From Mitsuaria sp. 7 (GTDB lineage: Bacteria > Pseudomonadota > Gammaproteobacteria > Burkholderiales > Burkholderiaceae_C), in assembly GCF_001653795.1 (NCBI RefSeq), contig NZ_CP011514.1:2333715-2397714 (forward strand): DNA of 64,000 nt, read 5' to 3'. Made by a program: the position numbers and the translations under genes. How positions within the stretch are numbered: the first letter of the stretch is position 1; every line of letters begins with the position of its first letter. Under the pieces are notes generated by a model that made no database searches, was not told where the DNA came from, and worked only from the letters and a program-made list of their open reading frames with translations. Shown here piece after piece: positions 47,234-55,060 of the stretch.

Positions 47234-49042
47234 TCAGAAGGTACGGACCTTCGGGGGGACGCTATCGACGGTCAGCGGTTGCAGATTCACCGGCTTGTAG
47301 GTCAGGCTGTTGGACTTGGAGTGCCACAGGGTGTGCTTCATCCACTCCTTGTCGTTGCGGCCCAGCGGGAATTCCGCATCGTCCGCACCGCGCTCGAAGT
47401 CGTTGACCGTGTGGGCGCCGCGGCATTCCTTGCGCGCGGCGGCGGACACGATCGTGGCCTGCGCGGCCTCGATCAGGTTGTCCACCTCCAGGGCCTCGAC
47501 ACGCGCGGTGTTGAAGACCTTGGACTTGTCCTGCAGCGTGATGTTCTTGACCCGCTCGCGGATCGCGGCGATGGCGGTGACGCCTTCGTCGAGCAGCTTG
47601 CTGGTGCGGAACACGCCGGCATGCGACTGCATCGCGGCGCGCATGTCGTCGGCCACGCCTTGCGCGTACTCGCCGCCGGTGTTGGACTCCAGGCGATTCA
47701 GGCGCGACAGCGTCTGGTCGGCGGCGTCCTTGGGCAGCGGCTTGTGCGACTTGCCCCCGTTCTTGACGGCATCGACGATGTGGTTGCCCGCGGCGCGACC
47801 GAAGACCAGCAGGTCCAGCAGCGAGTTGGTACCGAGGCGGTTGGCGCCGTGCACCGACACGCAGGAGCATTCGCCCACCGCGTACAGGCCGTTGACGACG
47901 TCCTTGTAGTTGTCGCCCTTGGGGGCGACGACCTGGCCGTGGACGTTGGTCGGGATGCCGCCCATCTGGTAGTGGATGGTCGGCACGACGGGGATGGGTT
48001 CCTTCGTGATGTCGACGTTGGCGAAGTTGTGGCCGATCTCCAGCACCGACGGCAGTCGCTTGGCGATGGTGTCGCCGCCCAGGTGGGTCATGTCCAGGAC
48101 GACGTAGTCCTTGTTGGGACCGCAGCCGCGACCTTCCTTGATCTCCTGGTCCATGCAGCGCGAGACGAAGTCGCGCGGTGCCAGGTCTTTCAGCGTCGGG
48201 GCGTAGCGCTCCATGAAGCGCTCGCCGTTGGCGTTGCGCAGGATCGCGCCCTCGCCGCGGCAGCCTTCGGTCAGCAGCACGCCCGCGCCGGCCACGCCGG
48301 TCGGGTGGAACTGCCAGAACTCCATGTCCTGCAGCGGGATGTCGGCGCGCGCCGCCATGCCCAGGCCGTCGCCGGTGTTGATGAAGGCGTTGGTCGACGC
48401 GGCGAAGATGCGGCCGGCACCGCCGGTGGCCAGCAGCACGGTCTTCGCTTCGAGGATGTGGACCTCGCCCGTCTCCATCTCCAGCGCGGTCACGCCGACG
48501 CAGTCGCCGTCGGCGTCGCGGATCAGGTCCAGCGCCATCCACTCGACGAAGAAGTTGGTGCGGGCCTTGACGTTCTGCTGGTACAGCGTGTGCAGCAGCG
48601 CGTGGCCGGTGCGGTCGGCCGCGGCGCAGGCGCGCTGGACCGGCTTCTCGCCGTAGTTGGCGGTGTGGCCGCCGAACGGACGCTGATAGATCGTGCCGTC
48701 CGGGTTGCGGTCGAACGGCATGCCGAAGTGTTCGAGCTCGTAGACGACCTTGGGCGCTTCACGGCACATGAACTCGATGGCGTCCTGGTCACCCAGCCAG
48801 TCCGAGCCCTTCACGGTGTCGTAGAAGTGGTAATGCCAGTTGTCCTCGGACATGTTCCCCAGGCTGGCGCCGATGCCGCCTTGAGCGGCCACGGTGTGCG
48901 AGCGGGTGGGGAAAACCTTGGACAGGACGGCCACGTTCAGGCCGGCCAGCGACAGTTGCAGCGACGCGCGCATGCCGGAGCCGCCGGCACCGACGATCAC
49001 CACATCGAATTTGCGCTTGGGCAGCGAGGTTCCGATTTGCAT
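47234..49042 (-). CDS. sdhA: Succinate dehydrogenase flavoprotein subunit
   Basis: 602 residues. FAD-binding motif VIVGAGGSGMRASLQLSLAG, the covalent-FAD His in TRSHTVAAQGGIGASLGN, and the catalytic HPTGV/Arg regions are present. Oxidises succinate to fumarate at the membrane. 3 bp after sdhD. Confidence 0.97.
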   Translation of the reverse strand: MQIGTSLPKRKFDVVIVGAGGSGMRASLQLSLAGLNVAVLSKVFPTRSHTVAAQGGIGASLGNMSEDNWHYHFYDTVKGSDWLGDQDAIEFMCREAPKVVYELEHFGMPFDRNPDGTIYQRPFGGHTANYGEKPVQRACAAADRTGHALLHTLYQQNVKARTNFFVEWMALDLIRDADGDCVGVTALEMETGEVHILEAKTVLLATGGAGRIFAASTNAFINTGDGLGMAARADIPLQDMEFWQFHPTGVAGAGVLLTEGCRGEGAILRNANGERFMERYAPTLKDLAPRDFVSRCMDQEIKEGRGCGPNKDYVVLDMTHLGGDTIAKRLPSVLEIGHNFANVDITKEPIPVVPTIHYQMGGIPTNVHGQVVAPKGDNYKDVVNGLYAVGECSCVSVHGANRLGTNSLLDLLVFGRAAGNHIVDAVKNGGKSHKPLPKDAADQTLSRLNRLESNTGGEYAQGVADDMRAAMQSHAGVFRTSKLLDEGVTAIAAIRERVKNITLQDKSKVFNTARVEALEVDNLIEAAQATIVSAAARKECRGAHTVNDFERGADDAEFPLGRNDKEWMKHTLWHSKSNSLTYKPVNLQPLTVDSVPPKVRTF

Positions 49043-49045
49043 TTC

Positions 49046-49408
49046 TTACAGCCTCCAGAGCACTTGGATCGCCCAACCCGCGCAACCCGTCAACCACACC
49101 AGCGTGAACGTGTGCAGGAACAGCCGCACGCCCACCGGTTTCACGTAATCCATCCAGATGTCGCGCACGCCGACCCAGGCGTGATACGCCAGGGACACGA
49201 TCAGCGCGAAGGTCAGGAACTTCATCCATTGCTTGCTGAAGATGCCGGCCCACAGGTCGTAGCCGATCGCCTGGCTGGTGAACAGCACTTGCGCGAGCAG
49301 CACGATGGTGAACAGCGCCATGAGCAGCGCGGTGGCGCGCTGGATCATCCAGTCGCGCAGACCGTAGTGCGCACCGGTGACGATGCGCTTGGTTCCGTAG
49401 GTTGTCAT
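49046..49408 (-). CDS. sdhD: Succinate dehydrogenase membrane anchor SdhD
   Basis: 120 residues with three membrane helices (about 24-45, 62-82, 92-115). The SYHAWVGVRDIWMDYVKPV type sequence (LAYHAWVGVRDIWMDY) carries the conserved haem/quinone-site His and Asp-Tyr. Anchors SdhAB with SdhC. Confidence 0.93.
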   Translation of the reverse strand: MTTYGTKRIVTGAHYGLRDWMIQRATALLMALFTIVLLAQVLFTSQAIGYDLWAGIFSKQWMKFLTFALIVSLAYHAWVGVRDIWMDYVKPVGVRLFLHTFTLVWLTGCAGWAIQVLWRL

Positions 49409-49483
49409 TGTTGATTTGCCTCTTGGGTCAATCGTCGGAATTCAGTCCGACCGCACGGCCCGCGCCGCCCGGTCGCGGCGTGA

Positions 49484-49924
49484 TCAGTACAGGCCGAACA
49501 GCTTGGCGCCGAGTGCCAGCGTCAGCACGACGCTCAAGGCCAGCGTCACGACGGCGCTGATGTGGCCCTGCGCCTTGCTCACGCTGTGCGTCGCGTCCAT
49601 CCACAGGTGGCGCACGCCGGCGATGAAGTGGTGCAGGTAGCCCCAGATCAGGCCCAGCGTCACGAGCTTGATGAACCAGCCCGGCAGGAAGCCGATGCCG
49701 GACACGAAGGCCGCGGTGAAGGTCTCGTACGAGATCTCCGACGTGAGGCTGGTGTCGAACATCCAGATCACGAACGGGAGCAGGAAGAACATCAGCAGGC
49801 CGCTGATGCGATGCAGGATGGAGACGATGCCGGCCGGGGGCAGGCGGTACGCCACGATCTGCGTGACATGGATGTTGGTGTAGACCGGTCGATTCTTCTT
49901 GGTGGCTTGGGTGGCGTCCGTCAT
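49484..49924 (-). CDS. sdhC: Succinate dehydrogenase cytochrome b556 subunit
   Basis: 146 residues with three membrane helices. Conserved ILHRISGLLMFFLLPFV (SdhC signature) and the haem-ligand His in GYLHHFIAGVRHLWMD. The ATG at 49924 (MTDATQATKK) is preferred over a TTG 18 bp upstream. First structural gene of the sdh operon; 126 bp downstream of gntR, with an inverted-repeat leader between. Confidence 0.93.
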   Translation of the reverse strand: MTDATQATKKNRPVYTNIHVTQIVAYRLPPAGIVSILHRISGLLMFFLLPFVIWMFDTSLTSEISYETFTAAFVSGIGFLPGWFIKLVTLGLIWGYLHHFIAGVRHLWMDATHSVSKAQGHISAVVTLALSVVLTLALGAKLFGLY

Positions 49925-49961
49925 GTCCGACCTTGTAATCAATGTGAAACCCGAAGATTTT

Positions 49962-50021
49962 ATGGCAACGCAACACCCCTCAAGGGTGTCCTGGGCGCAT
50001 CTCGTCTTCTGGCGTTGCCAT
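49962..50021 (-). promoter_or_regulatory. Nested inverted repeats in the gntR-sdhC gap
   Basis: Outer arms ATGGCAACGC (49962-49971) and GCGTTGCCAT (50012-50021), 10 bp and perfect. Inside is a second hairpin ACACCC / GGGTGT (49973-49989). This could be a gntR terminator, an sdhC leader structure, or paired protein sites. Confidence 0.45.
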
Positions 50022-50050
50022 GAAAACGTCAGCGCCGCTACGCGAAAGCA

Positions 50051-50830
50051 TCAGTTCAGGCTGTTGCGATAAAAGTGGTGGGAAGTGTTGTAGAGACCGC
50101 GGCGCAACTCCACCGGCTTGTCGCCGTAGGTGAAGGAGAGCCGCTCCACGCTCAGCAGCGGACTGCCGGGCGCTACCTGCAGCAGCGCGGCGGCGTCTTC
50201 CTCCGCCGCGACCGCACGGATCTTTTCCTGCGCCCGGATCATGGGCACGTTGAATTCGGTTTCGAGCAGGCTGTAGAACGGGCCGCGATGCTCGAGCAGC
50301 CGCTCGGTCGTCAGTCCCTTGAACAGCGCGCCGGGCAGCCAGATGTCGTCCAGCACGACCGGATGGCCGCCGCTGTGCAGCAGGCGGCGGATCTCGATCA
50401 TGGGATCGCCGGCGCGCAGCTGCATCAGCTTGGCGATGAAGGCCGGCGCGCGCTGGCGCTTGCAGTCGAGCAGCTGGCGGCCGAGCGACGAGGCCTCCTC
50501 GGCATCCGGCGTCAGCCGCAGGAAGCGGTATTGCTGCTGCTGTTCCGCATGGGTGGCGACGAAGGTGCCCTTCCCCTGCTTGCGGACCAGCAGGTTGTCG
50601 GCGGCAAGTTCATCGACGGCCTTGCGCACGGTGCCCTGGCTCACTCCGAAGCGGGCCGCCAGGTCCATCTCGCTGGGGATGGTCTCCCCCGCCTTCCACT
50701 CGCCGGCCTGCAGCCCCTTCAGGATCAGTCCCTTGATCTGGCGATACAGCGGGCTGAACGAGGGCGCGGCTTCCGCGCGCGCCAGCTCATTGAGCGGCGT
50801 GACGGGGTGGACCGGGGCGGGGGGCGACAT
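50051..50830 (-). CDS. GntR-family (HutC/UTRA) regulator of the TCA cluster
   Basis: 259 residues. Winged helix GEWKAGETIPSEMDLAARFG, then VSQGTVRKAVDELAADNLLV, then a UTRA ligand domain (about 95-250) ending RGLYNTSHHFYRNSLN. I chose the ATG at 50830; the frame upstream to 50932 has no ribosome site and is Arg/Ser-rich noise. Placed between sdhC and the divergent mdh, it probably controls both sides. The ligand could be a dicarboxylate or other TCA intermediate; this is inference. Confidence 0.85.
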   Translation of the reverse strand: MSPPAPVHPVTPLNELARAEAAPSFSPLYRQIKGLILKGLQAGEWKAGETIPSEMDLAARFGVSQGTVRKAVDELAADNLLVRKQGKGTFVATHAEQQQQYRFLRLTPDAEEASSLGRQLLDCKRQRAPAFIAKLMQLRAGDPMIEIRRLLHSGGHPVVLDDIWLPGALFKGLTTERLLEHRGPFYSLLETEFNVPMIRAQEKIRAVAAEEDAAALLQVAPGSPLLSVERLSFTYGDKPVELRRGLYNTSHHFYRNSLN

Positions 50831-50895
50831 GGGGCGCGATTCGAGCACAAACCCGGAGAGAGCGTCCACCCTGAGGAGGGAGTCCGAGCGGATTA

Positions 50896-50909
50896 GTCTT
50901 ATATAAGAC
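50896..50909. promoter_or_regulatory. GntR operator candidate between gntR and mdh
   Basis: GTCTTATATAAGAC, a perfect 14-bp palindrome, AT-rich, 66-79 nt before the GntR start. It contains TATATAAG, so it would overlap a -10 box on either strand. GntR-family sites are usually palindromes of this size. Confidence 0.65.
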
Positions 50910-51085
50910 AGAAGAGTGTCAGTTCCACGCAATGCTTGTGCGCTACTTTTGGGGGCATCTCCCCACTCCGGTGGGCGAAGAAGACCCTTTCGCGATCCGT
51001 GCCGGGGCCGCGCTGTCCTACACTTGCCGCCGCTGGCGCGGACTGCGCCTCACGCATCATTCACTCGCACTTCTCGGAGACCCTG

Positions 51086-52072
51086 ATGAGCAAGAAACCC
51101 GTTCGCGTCGCCGTCACCGGCGCCGCCGGCCAGATCGGCTATGCCCTGCTGTTCCGCATCGCTTCCGGCGAGATGCTGGGCAAGGACCAGCCCGTCATCC
51201 TGCAGCTGCTGGAGATCCCCGACGAGAAGGCCCAGAACGCGCTCAAGGGCGTGATCATGGAGCTGGAAGACTGCGCCTTCCCGCTGCTGGCCGGCATCGA
51301 GGCCCACAGCGACCCGATGACCGCCTTCAAGGACACCGACTACGCGCTGCTGGTCGGCTCGCGTCCGCGCGGCCCGGGCATGGAACGCGCCGAACTGCTG
51401 TCGATCAACGGCGCCATCTTCACCACGCAGGGCAAGGCCCTGAACGCCGTGGCCTCGCGCAACGTCAAGGTGCTGGTGGTCGGCAACCCGGCCAACACCA
51501 ACGCCTACATCGCGATGAAGTCGGCCCCGGACCTGCCGGCCAAGAACTTCACCGCCATGCTGCGTCTGGACCACAACCGCGCCGCCTCGCAGATCGCCGC
51601 CAAGACCGGCAAGCCGGTCGCCGGCATCGAGAAGCTGGCCGTGTGGGGCAACCACTCGCCGACGATGTACGCGGACTACCGCTTCGCCACCATCGACGGC
51701 CAGTCGGTCAAGGCGCTCATCAACGATGAAGAGTGGAACCGTACGACCTTCCTGCCGACCGTCGGCAAGCGCGGCGCCGCGATCATCGCCGCCCGCGGCC
51801 TGTCGTCGGCCGCCTCGGCCGCCAACGCCGCCATCGACCACATGCGCGACTGGGCCCTGGGCACCAACGGCAAGTGGGTCACGATGGGCATCCCGTCGGA
51901 CGGCTCCTACGGCATCCCGAAGGAAGTCATGTTCGGCTACCCGGTGACGGTCGAGAACGGCGAGTACAAGATCGTCCAAGGCCTGGAGATCGACGAGTTC
52001 TCGCAAGCCGCGATCAAGAAGACGCTGGACGAACTGCTCGAAGAGCAGAACGGCGTCAAGCACTTGCTCTGA
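51086..52072 (+). CDS. mdh: Malate dehydrogenase
   Basis: 328 residues. Interconverts malate and oxaloacetate with NAD. Rossmann motif [16 protein letters not shown], substrate Arg loop [32 protein letters not shown], and catalytic His in [16 protein letters not shown]. This is the long proteobacterial/cytosolic-type MDH. Upstream 255 bp is shared with gntR. Confidence 0.97.
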   Translation: MSKKPVRVAVTGAAGQIGYALLFRIASGEMLGKDQPVILQLLEIPDEKAQNALKGVIMELEDCAFPLLAGIEAHSDPMTAFKDTDYALLVGSRPRGPGMERAELLSINGAIFTTQGKALNAVASRNVKVLVVGNPANTNAYIAMKSAPDLPAKNFTAMLRLDHNRAASQIAAKTGKPVAGIEKLAVWGNHSPTMYADYRFATIDGQSVKALINDEEWNRTTFLPTVGKRGAAIIAARGLSSAASAANAAIDHMRDWALGTNGKWVTMGIPSDGSYGIPKEVMFGYPVTVENGEYKIVQGLEIDEFSQAAIKKTLDELLEEQNGVKHLL

Positions 52073-52195
52073 ACCACCCCTACCGCCTTCGGCGGCCCCT
52101 CAAGGGGCGGCTCCGAGGCCTGGCAAAGCCAGATCCTCGTGCCCTGCTTGAACAGGACCAGGCTTCGCCGGTCCGTCGCTGAAGGCAGTATCGTT

Positions 52196-52232
52196 GGGCC
52201 GACCTTCGCAAGAAGGCCGGCCCTTCTTCTTT
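52196..52232 (+). terminator. Terminator between mdh and the citE-like gene
   Basis: Interrupted stem GGGCCG-A-CCTTC / GAAGG-C-CGGCCC with GCAA loop (52196-52223), then TTCTTCTTT. It lies 124 bp after mdh and 27 bp before the next start. Confidence 0.65.
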
Positions 52233-52258
52233 CCAGATCCCTCATCACGCTGCCTCGC

Positions 52259-53269
52259 ATGACCACCCTCCTCACTCCCGCCCAGGCCCTGTTCGAAGAA
52301 GGTCAGGCGCCTGTCGTGCTGCCGGTCGTCGATCACTACTGCGGCGTCGAGGCGCGCATGGTCAAGAGCCTCGAGCTGCAGGTGCGGATGGGGCCAGTCT
52401 TTGACATCACGCTCGATTGCGAGGACGGCGCGCCCGTCGGCGGCGAGGCCGAGCACATGCTGCTGGTGCTGCATCTGCTGAACGGCTCGCTGAACGCACA
52501 TGGCCGCGTGGGCGTGCGGGTGCATCCGTTCAAGCACCCGGCCTTCGAGGCCGACGTCGAGGCGGTGATCGCCGGCGGCGGCGAGAAGCTTGCCTTCCTG
52601 ATGATCCCGAAGCCCGAAGGCATCGAGGACCTGAGCCGCGCGATCGCATTCATCGACGACAGCCTGAAGCGCCACGCGATCAGGAAGCCGCTGCCGCTGC
52701 ACACGCTGATCGAAACCCACGGCGCGCTGCGCGACGTGATGGCGATCGCGGCACATCCGCGCATCGAATCGCTCTCGTTCGGCCTGATGGACTTCGTGTC
52801 AGCGCATCGCGGTGCGATCCCGCGCTCGGCGCTGACGGTCGAGGGCCAGTTCACGCACCCGCTGGTGCAGCGCGCGAAACTGGCGATCTCCGCCGCGGCA
52901 CACAGCTACGCGAAAACCCCGTCGCACTGCGTCGTCACCGAATTCAAGAGCGAGCGCGCGATCCAGCACGCTGCCGAGCGCGCCGCACGCGAGTTCGGCT
53001 ACACGCGGATGTGGAGCATCCACCCGAACCAGATCCAGCCGATCATCGATGCCTTCGCGCCCAGCGTCGCCGAGATCGACGAAGCCATCGACATCCTGCA
53101 GGCCGCACAGGCCGCGCAATGGGCGCCGATCCAACATCGGGACATGCTCCACGACCGCGCGAGTTACCGCCTGTTCTGGCATCTTCTGCAGCGCGCCCAC
53201 GGCACCGGACAGACCCTGCCGACAGAGGTGGAGCAGGCGTGGTTTGCGCCGTATCCATCGCCCCTGTGA
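52259..53269 (+). CDS. HpcH/HpaI aldolase / citrate lyase beta-subunit-like protein
   Basis: 336 residues, CoA-ester lyase (CitE/malyl-CoA lyase) fold. DITLDCEDGAPVGGEAEHM matches the metal-binding EDG region, VGVRVHPFKHPAFEADVEAV, PLHTLIETHGALRDVMAIAA supplies the catalytic Glu, and MWSIHPNQIQPIIDAF closes the barrel. The partner genes of citrate lyase are absent, so a malyl- or citramalyl-CoA lyase-like activity is more likely than citrate cleavage. Typical neighbour of mdh in Burkholderiales. Confidence 0.85.
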   Translation: MTTLLTPAQALFEEGQAPVVLPVVDHYCGVEARMVKSLELQVRMGPVFDITLDCEDGAPVGGEAEHMLLVLHLLNGSLNAHGRVGVRVHPFKHPAFEADVEAVIAGGGEKLAFLMIPKPEGIEDLSRAIAFIDDSLKRHAIRKPLPLHTLIETHGALRDVMAIAAHPRIESLSFGLMDFVSAHRGAIPRSALTVEGQFTHPLVQRAKLAISAAAHSYAKTPSHCVVTEFKSERAIQHAAERAAREFGYTRMWSIHPNQIQPIIDAFAPSVAEIDEAIDILQAAQAAQWAPIQHRDMLHDRASYRLFWHLLQRAHGTGQTLPTEVEQAWFAPYPSPL

Positions 53270-53366
53270 CCGCGCCGCGACCCAGGAAAGCCCCGTGAAG
53301 ACCCTAGCAACGTTCAACCGTTTGACACATTAAATCCCCGCTTCAGGGGACGCAGGCGCGGTCACA
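53265..53366. other. 12-bp inverted repeat spanning the citE-like gene end
   Basis: TGTGACCGCGCC (53265-53276, including the stop codon) and GGCGCGGTCACA (53355-53366), perfect arms 78 nt apart. Between them lies TTGACACATTAAAT, which could be a promoter element for the next gene. The pairing would form a long 3' structure on the lyase message. Confidence 0.4.
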
Positions 53367-53459
53367 ATCCCGCATCGCCGAGCCCCGGCACTTCGTTTTT
53401 CCGGTCGATGCTTCGGCCGGCGATTCAAGTTTCACAGGTCCAACTTCCACGCCCTCCCC

Positions 53460-54035
53460 ATGCGACTGACCGCCCTCCTCCTGTCCGGCGCCGCTGCCGC
53501 CGCGCTGACGCTGACCACCGGCATCGCCGCCGCCCAGCCCGCTGCCAGCAACAGCACCGCCAAGCCTGCCGCTCCGGCCAAGCCCGCCGCCGCCAAGCCC
53601 GCGCCGGCGAAGACCGCCGCCAAGAAGCCGGCCGCCAAGACGCCCGTCCCGCCGCCTCCGCTGCCGGAAGCGAACGAGGAGCAGCTGGCCGCCGCCAAGC
53701 GCGCCTACCTCGGCCTGTACGAGTGCGAGTTCAAGCAGTCGATCACCATCGAGCCGAACGCCAAGGACCTGGGCTACATCAACGTGGCCTTCAAGAAGGA
53801 CACCTTCGTGATGAAGCCTGTGCTGTCGACCACCGGCGCGCTGCGCCTGGAAGACGTCACCGGCCGCACGCTGATGGTCCAGATCGCCAACAAGTCGATG
53901 CTGCTGGACGTGAAGGCCGGCCAGCGCCTGGTCGACGAATGCGTCCACCCGGAACAGCGCGCCGCCATCGAAGCCGCGCGCGCCTCGTCGGCGCCCGCCG
54001 GCGGCGGCCTGGGCATCACGCCGAGCGCCCAGTAA
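53460..54035 (+). CDS. Exported protein with Lys/Ala/Pro linker and MliC-like C-terminal domain
   Basis: 191 residues. Signal peptide (about 1-25, ending AAAQP), a low-complexity Ala/Lys/Pro linker (26-68), then a small beta domain (75-165) with two Cys (YECEFK and DECVHP) that probably form a disulfide. The pattern YxCxF ... STTGALRLEDVTGRTLM ... resembles MliC-type lysozyme inhibitor folds, but the match is weak. Periplasmic, function unknown. Its own terminator follows. Confidence 0.65.
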   Translation: MRLTALLLSGAAAAALTLTTGIAAAQPAASNSTAKPAAPAKPAAAKPAPAKTAAKKPAAKTPVPPPPLPEANEEQLAAAKRAYLGLYECEFKQSITIEPNAKDLGYINVAFKKDTFVMKPVLSTTGALRLEDVTGRTLMVQIANKSMLLDVKAGQRLVDECVHPEQRAAIEAARASSAPAGGGLGITPSAQ

Positions 54036-54054
54036 AGCAACACCCTCGCCGATC

Positions 54055-54079
54055 AAAGCCGCCCTCGAGGCGGCTTTTT
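54055..54079 (+). terminator. Terminator of the MliC-like gene
   Basis: 9-bp stem AAAGCCGCC / GGCGGCTTT with loop CTCGA and further T residues. Confidence 0.85.
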
Positions 54080-54164
54080 CTTGGCCGCCGCCCGCGGACT
54101 TGCCCCGTTGTTATCCCTACCGCGACGGTCGGGCTTCGTGAGGCGGCGCTGGCTTTCGAAACCC

Positions 54165-54193
54165 GAAAGTACGTACAATTCATGCATACTTTC
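54165..54193 (+). promoter_or_regulatory. Likely promoter/operator of vapBC
   Basis: GAAAGTA (54165-54171) and TACTTTC (54187-54193) flank TACAAT (54174-54179), a good -10 box. An inverted repeat around the -10 is the usual binding site of the VapBC or antitoxin complex. The ATG of the antitoxin is about 90 nt downstream. Confidence 0.55.
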
Positions 54194-54281
54194 TGGCTCA
54201 TACCTACGGTGCGCTTGCGTACCGACGGTCATGAAAACGCCGGAGCCGTCGTCTAATCTCCCAGCACTGCCAGGAGCCCGC

Positions 54282-54551
54282 ATGGAAGCCACCGTCGCCG
54301 AACGAGGTCAGATCACGCTGCCCAAGGCCGTCCGCGACGCGCTGGGCCTGACCAAGGGCACGACGCTCAAGGTCGAGCTCGACGGCGCGCGCATCATCCT
54401 GCGCAAGAACGTGGACGACGCCATCTCCCGCGCCCGCGGCCGCTTCAAGCTGCCCGAAGGCACCGCCACCGACGACGTGATGCGCGACCTCCGCGGCCGC
54501 GCCCCGGATGAGGCGACCGGGGAAGCCGCCGACGACGGCAAGGACGCCTGA
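54282..54551 (+). CDS. vapB: AbrB/MazE-fold antitoxin (VapB type)
   Basis: 89 residues. The swapped-hairpin DNA-binding fold is clear in VAERGQITLPKAVRDALG, LTKGTTLKVELDGARIILRK. The C-terminus (about 50-89) is the acidic tail that would wrap the toxin. AGGAG ribosome site. The toxin gene starts 4 bp after its stop. Confidence 0.85.
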   Translation: MEATVAERGQITLPKAVRDALGLTKGTTLKVELDGARIILRKNVDDAISRARGRFKLPEGTATDDVMRDLRGRAPDEATGEAADDGKDA

Positions 54552-54555
54552 TCCG

Positions 54556-54993
54556 ATGATCGCCGTCGACAGCTCCGTCCTCATCGACCTCCTGGGCGAC
54601 GCGCCCGGCGCGGACGCGGCCGAAGCCGCCCTGCGCCTGGCGCTCTCCAGCGGTCCGGTGGTGCTGTGCGACGTCGTGCTGTCCGAGGTGACCGCCGGCC
54701 TGGGCCACGGCTCCGAGGTGATGGACGCGCTGGAGGAGATGGGCCTGAGCTTCCTGGCCATCGACCAGCGCGCGGCGATCCGCGCGGGCGAGATGCAACG
54801 CAAGTTCAAGCAACGGTTCGCGGACAAGGGCGGCGCGGCGAAGACCGACGCCGCCGCCTCGTCGCGCGCCATGCCCGACTTCCTGGTGGGTGCGCACGCG
54901 ATGCTGCAGTGCGACGGCCTGATCACCCGCGACCAGGGATTCTTCCGAGACTATTTCAAGGGCCTCAAGGTCATCGTGCCCAGCGCGCCGTGA
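54556..54993 (+). CDS. vapC: PIN-domain toxin VapC
   Basis: 145-residue PIN ribonuclease. The acidic set is intact: D5 in [13 protein letters not shown]44 in [10 protein letters not shown]108 in [14 protein letters not shown] and D126 in [13 protein letters not shown]. Mg-dependent RNA cleavage, often of tRNA, would stop growth when the antitoxin is lost. It stands directly before acnB (67-bp gap), so vapBC transcripts could reach acnB. Confidence 0.88.
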   Translation: MIAVDSSVLIDLLGDAPGADAAEAALRLALSSGPVVLCDVVLSEVTAGLGHGSEVMDALEEMGLSFLAIDQRAAIRAGEMQRKFKQRFADKGGAAKTDAAASSRAMPDFLVGAHAMLQCDGLITRDQGFFRDYFKGLKVIVPSAP

Positions 54994-55060
54994 CCGAGGA
55001 CAGACCCGCCTTCCCCGACGTTTTCCGACCCAAGCAAAGACCACAGAGACTGGAGTTCGC

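Noticed and set aside
52259..53269. True citrate lyase beta subunit
   Set aside because: No citD, citF, citC or citX genes nearby; position beside mdh fits the stand-alone lyase family.
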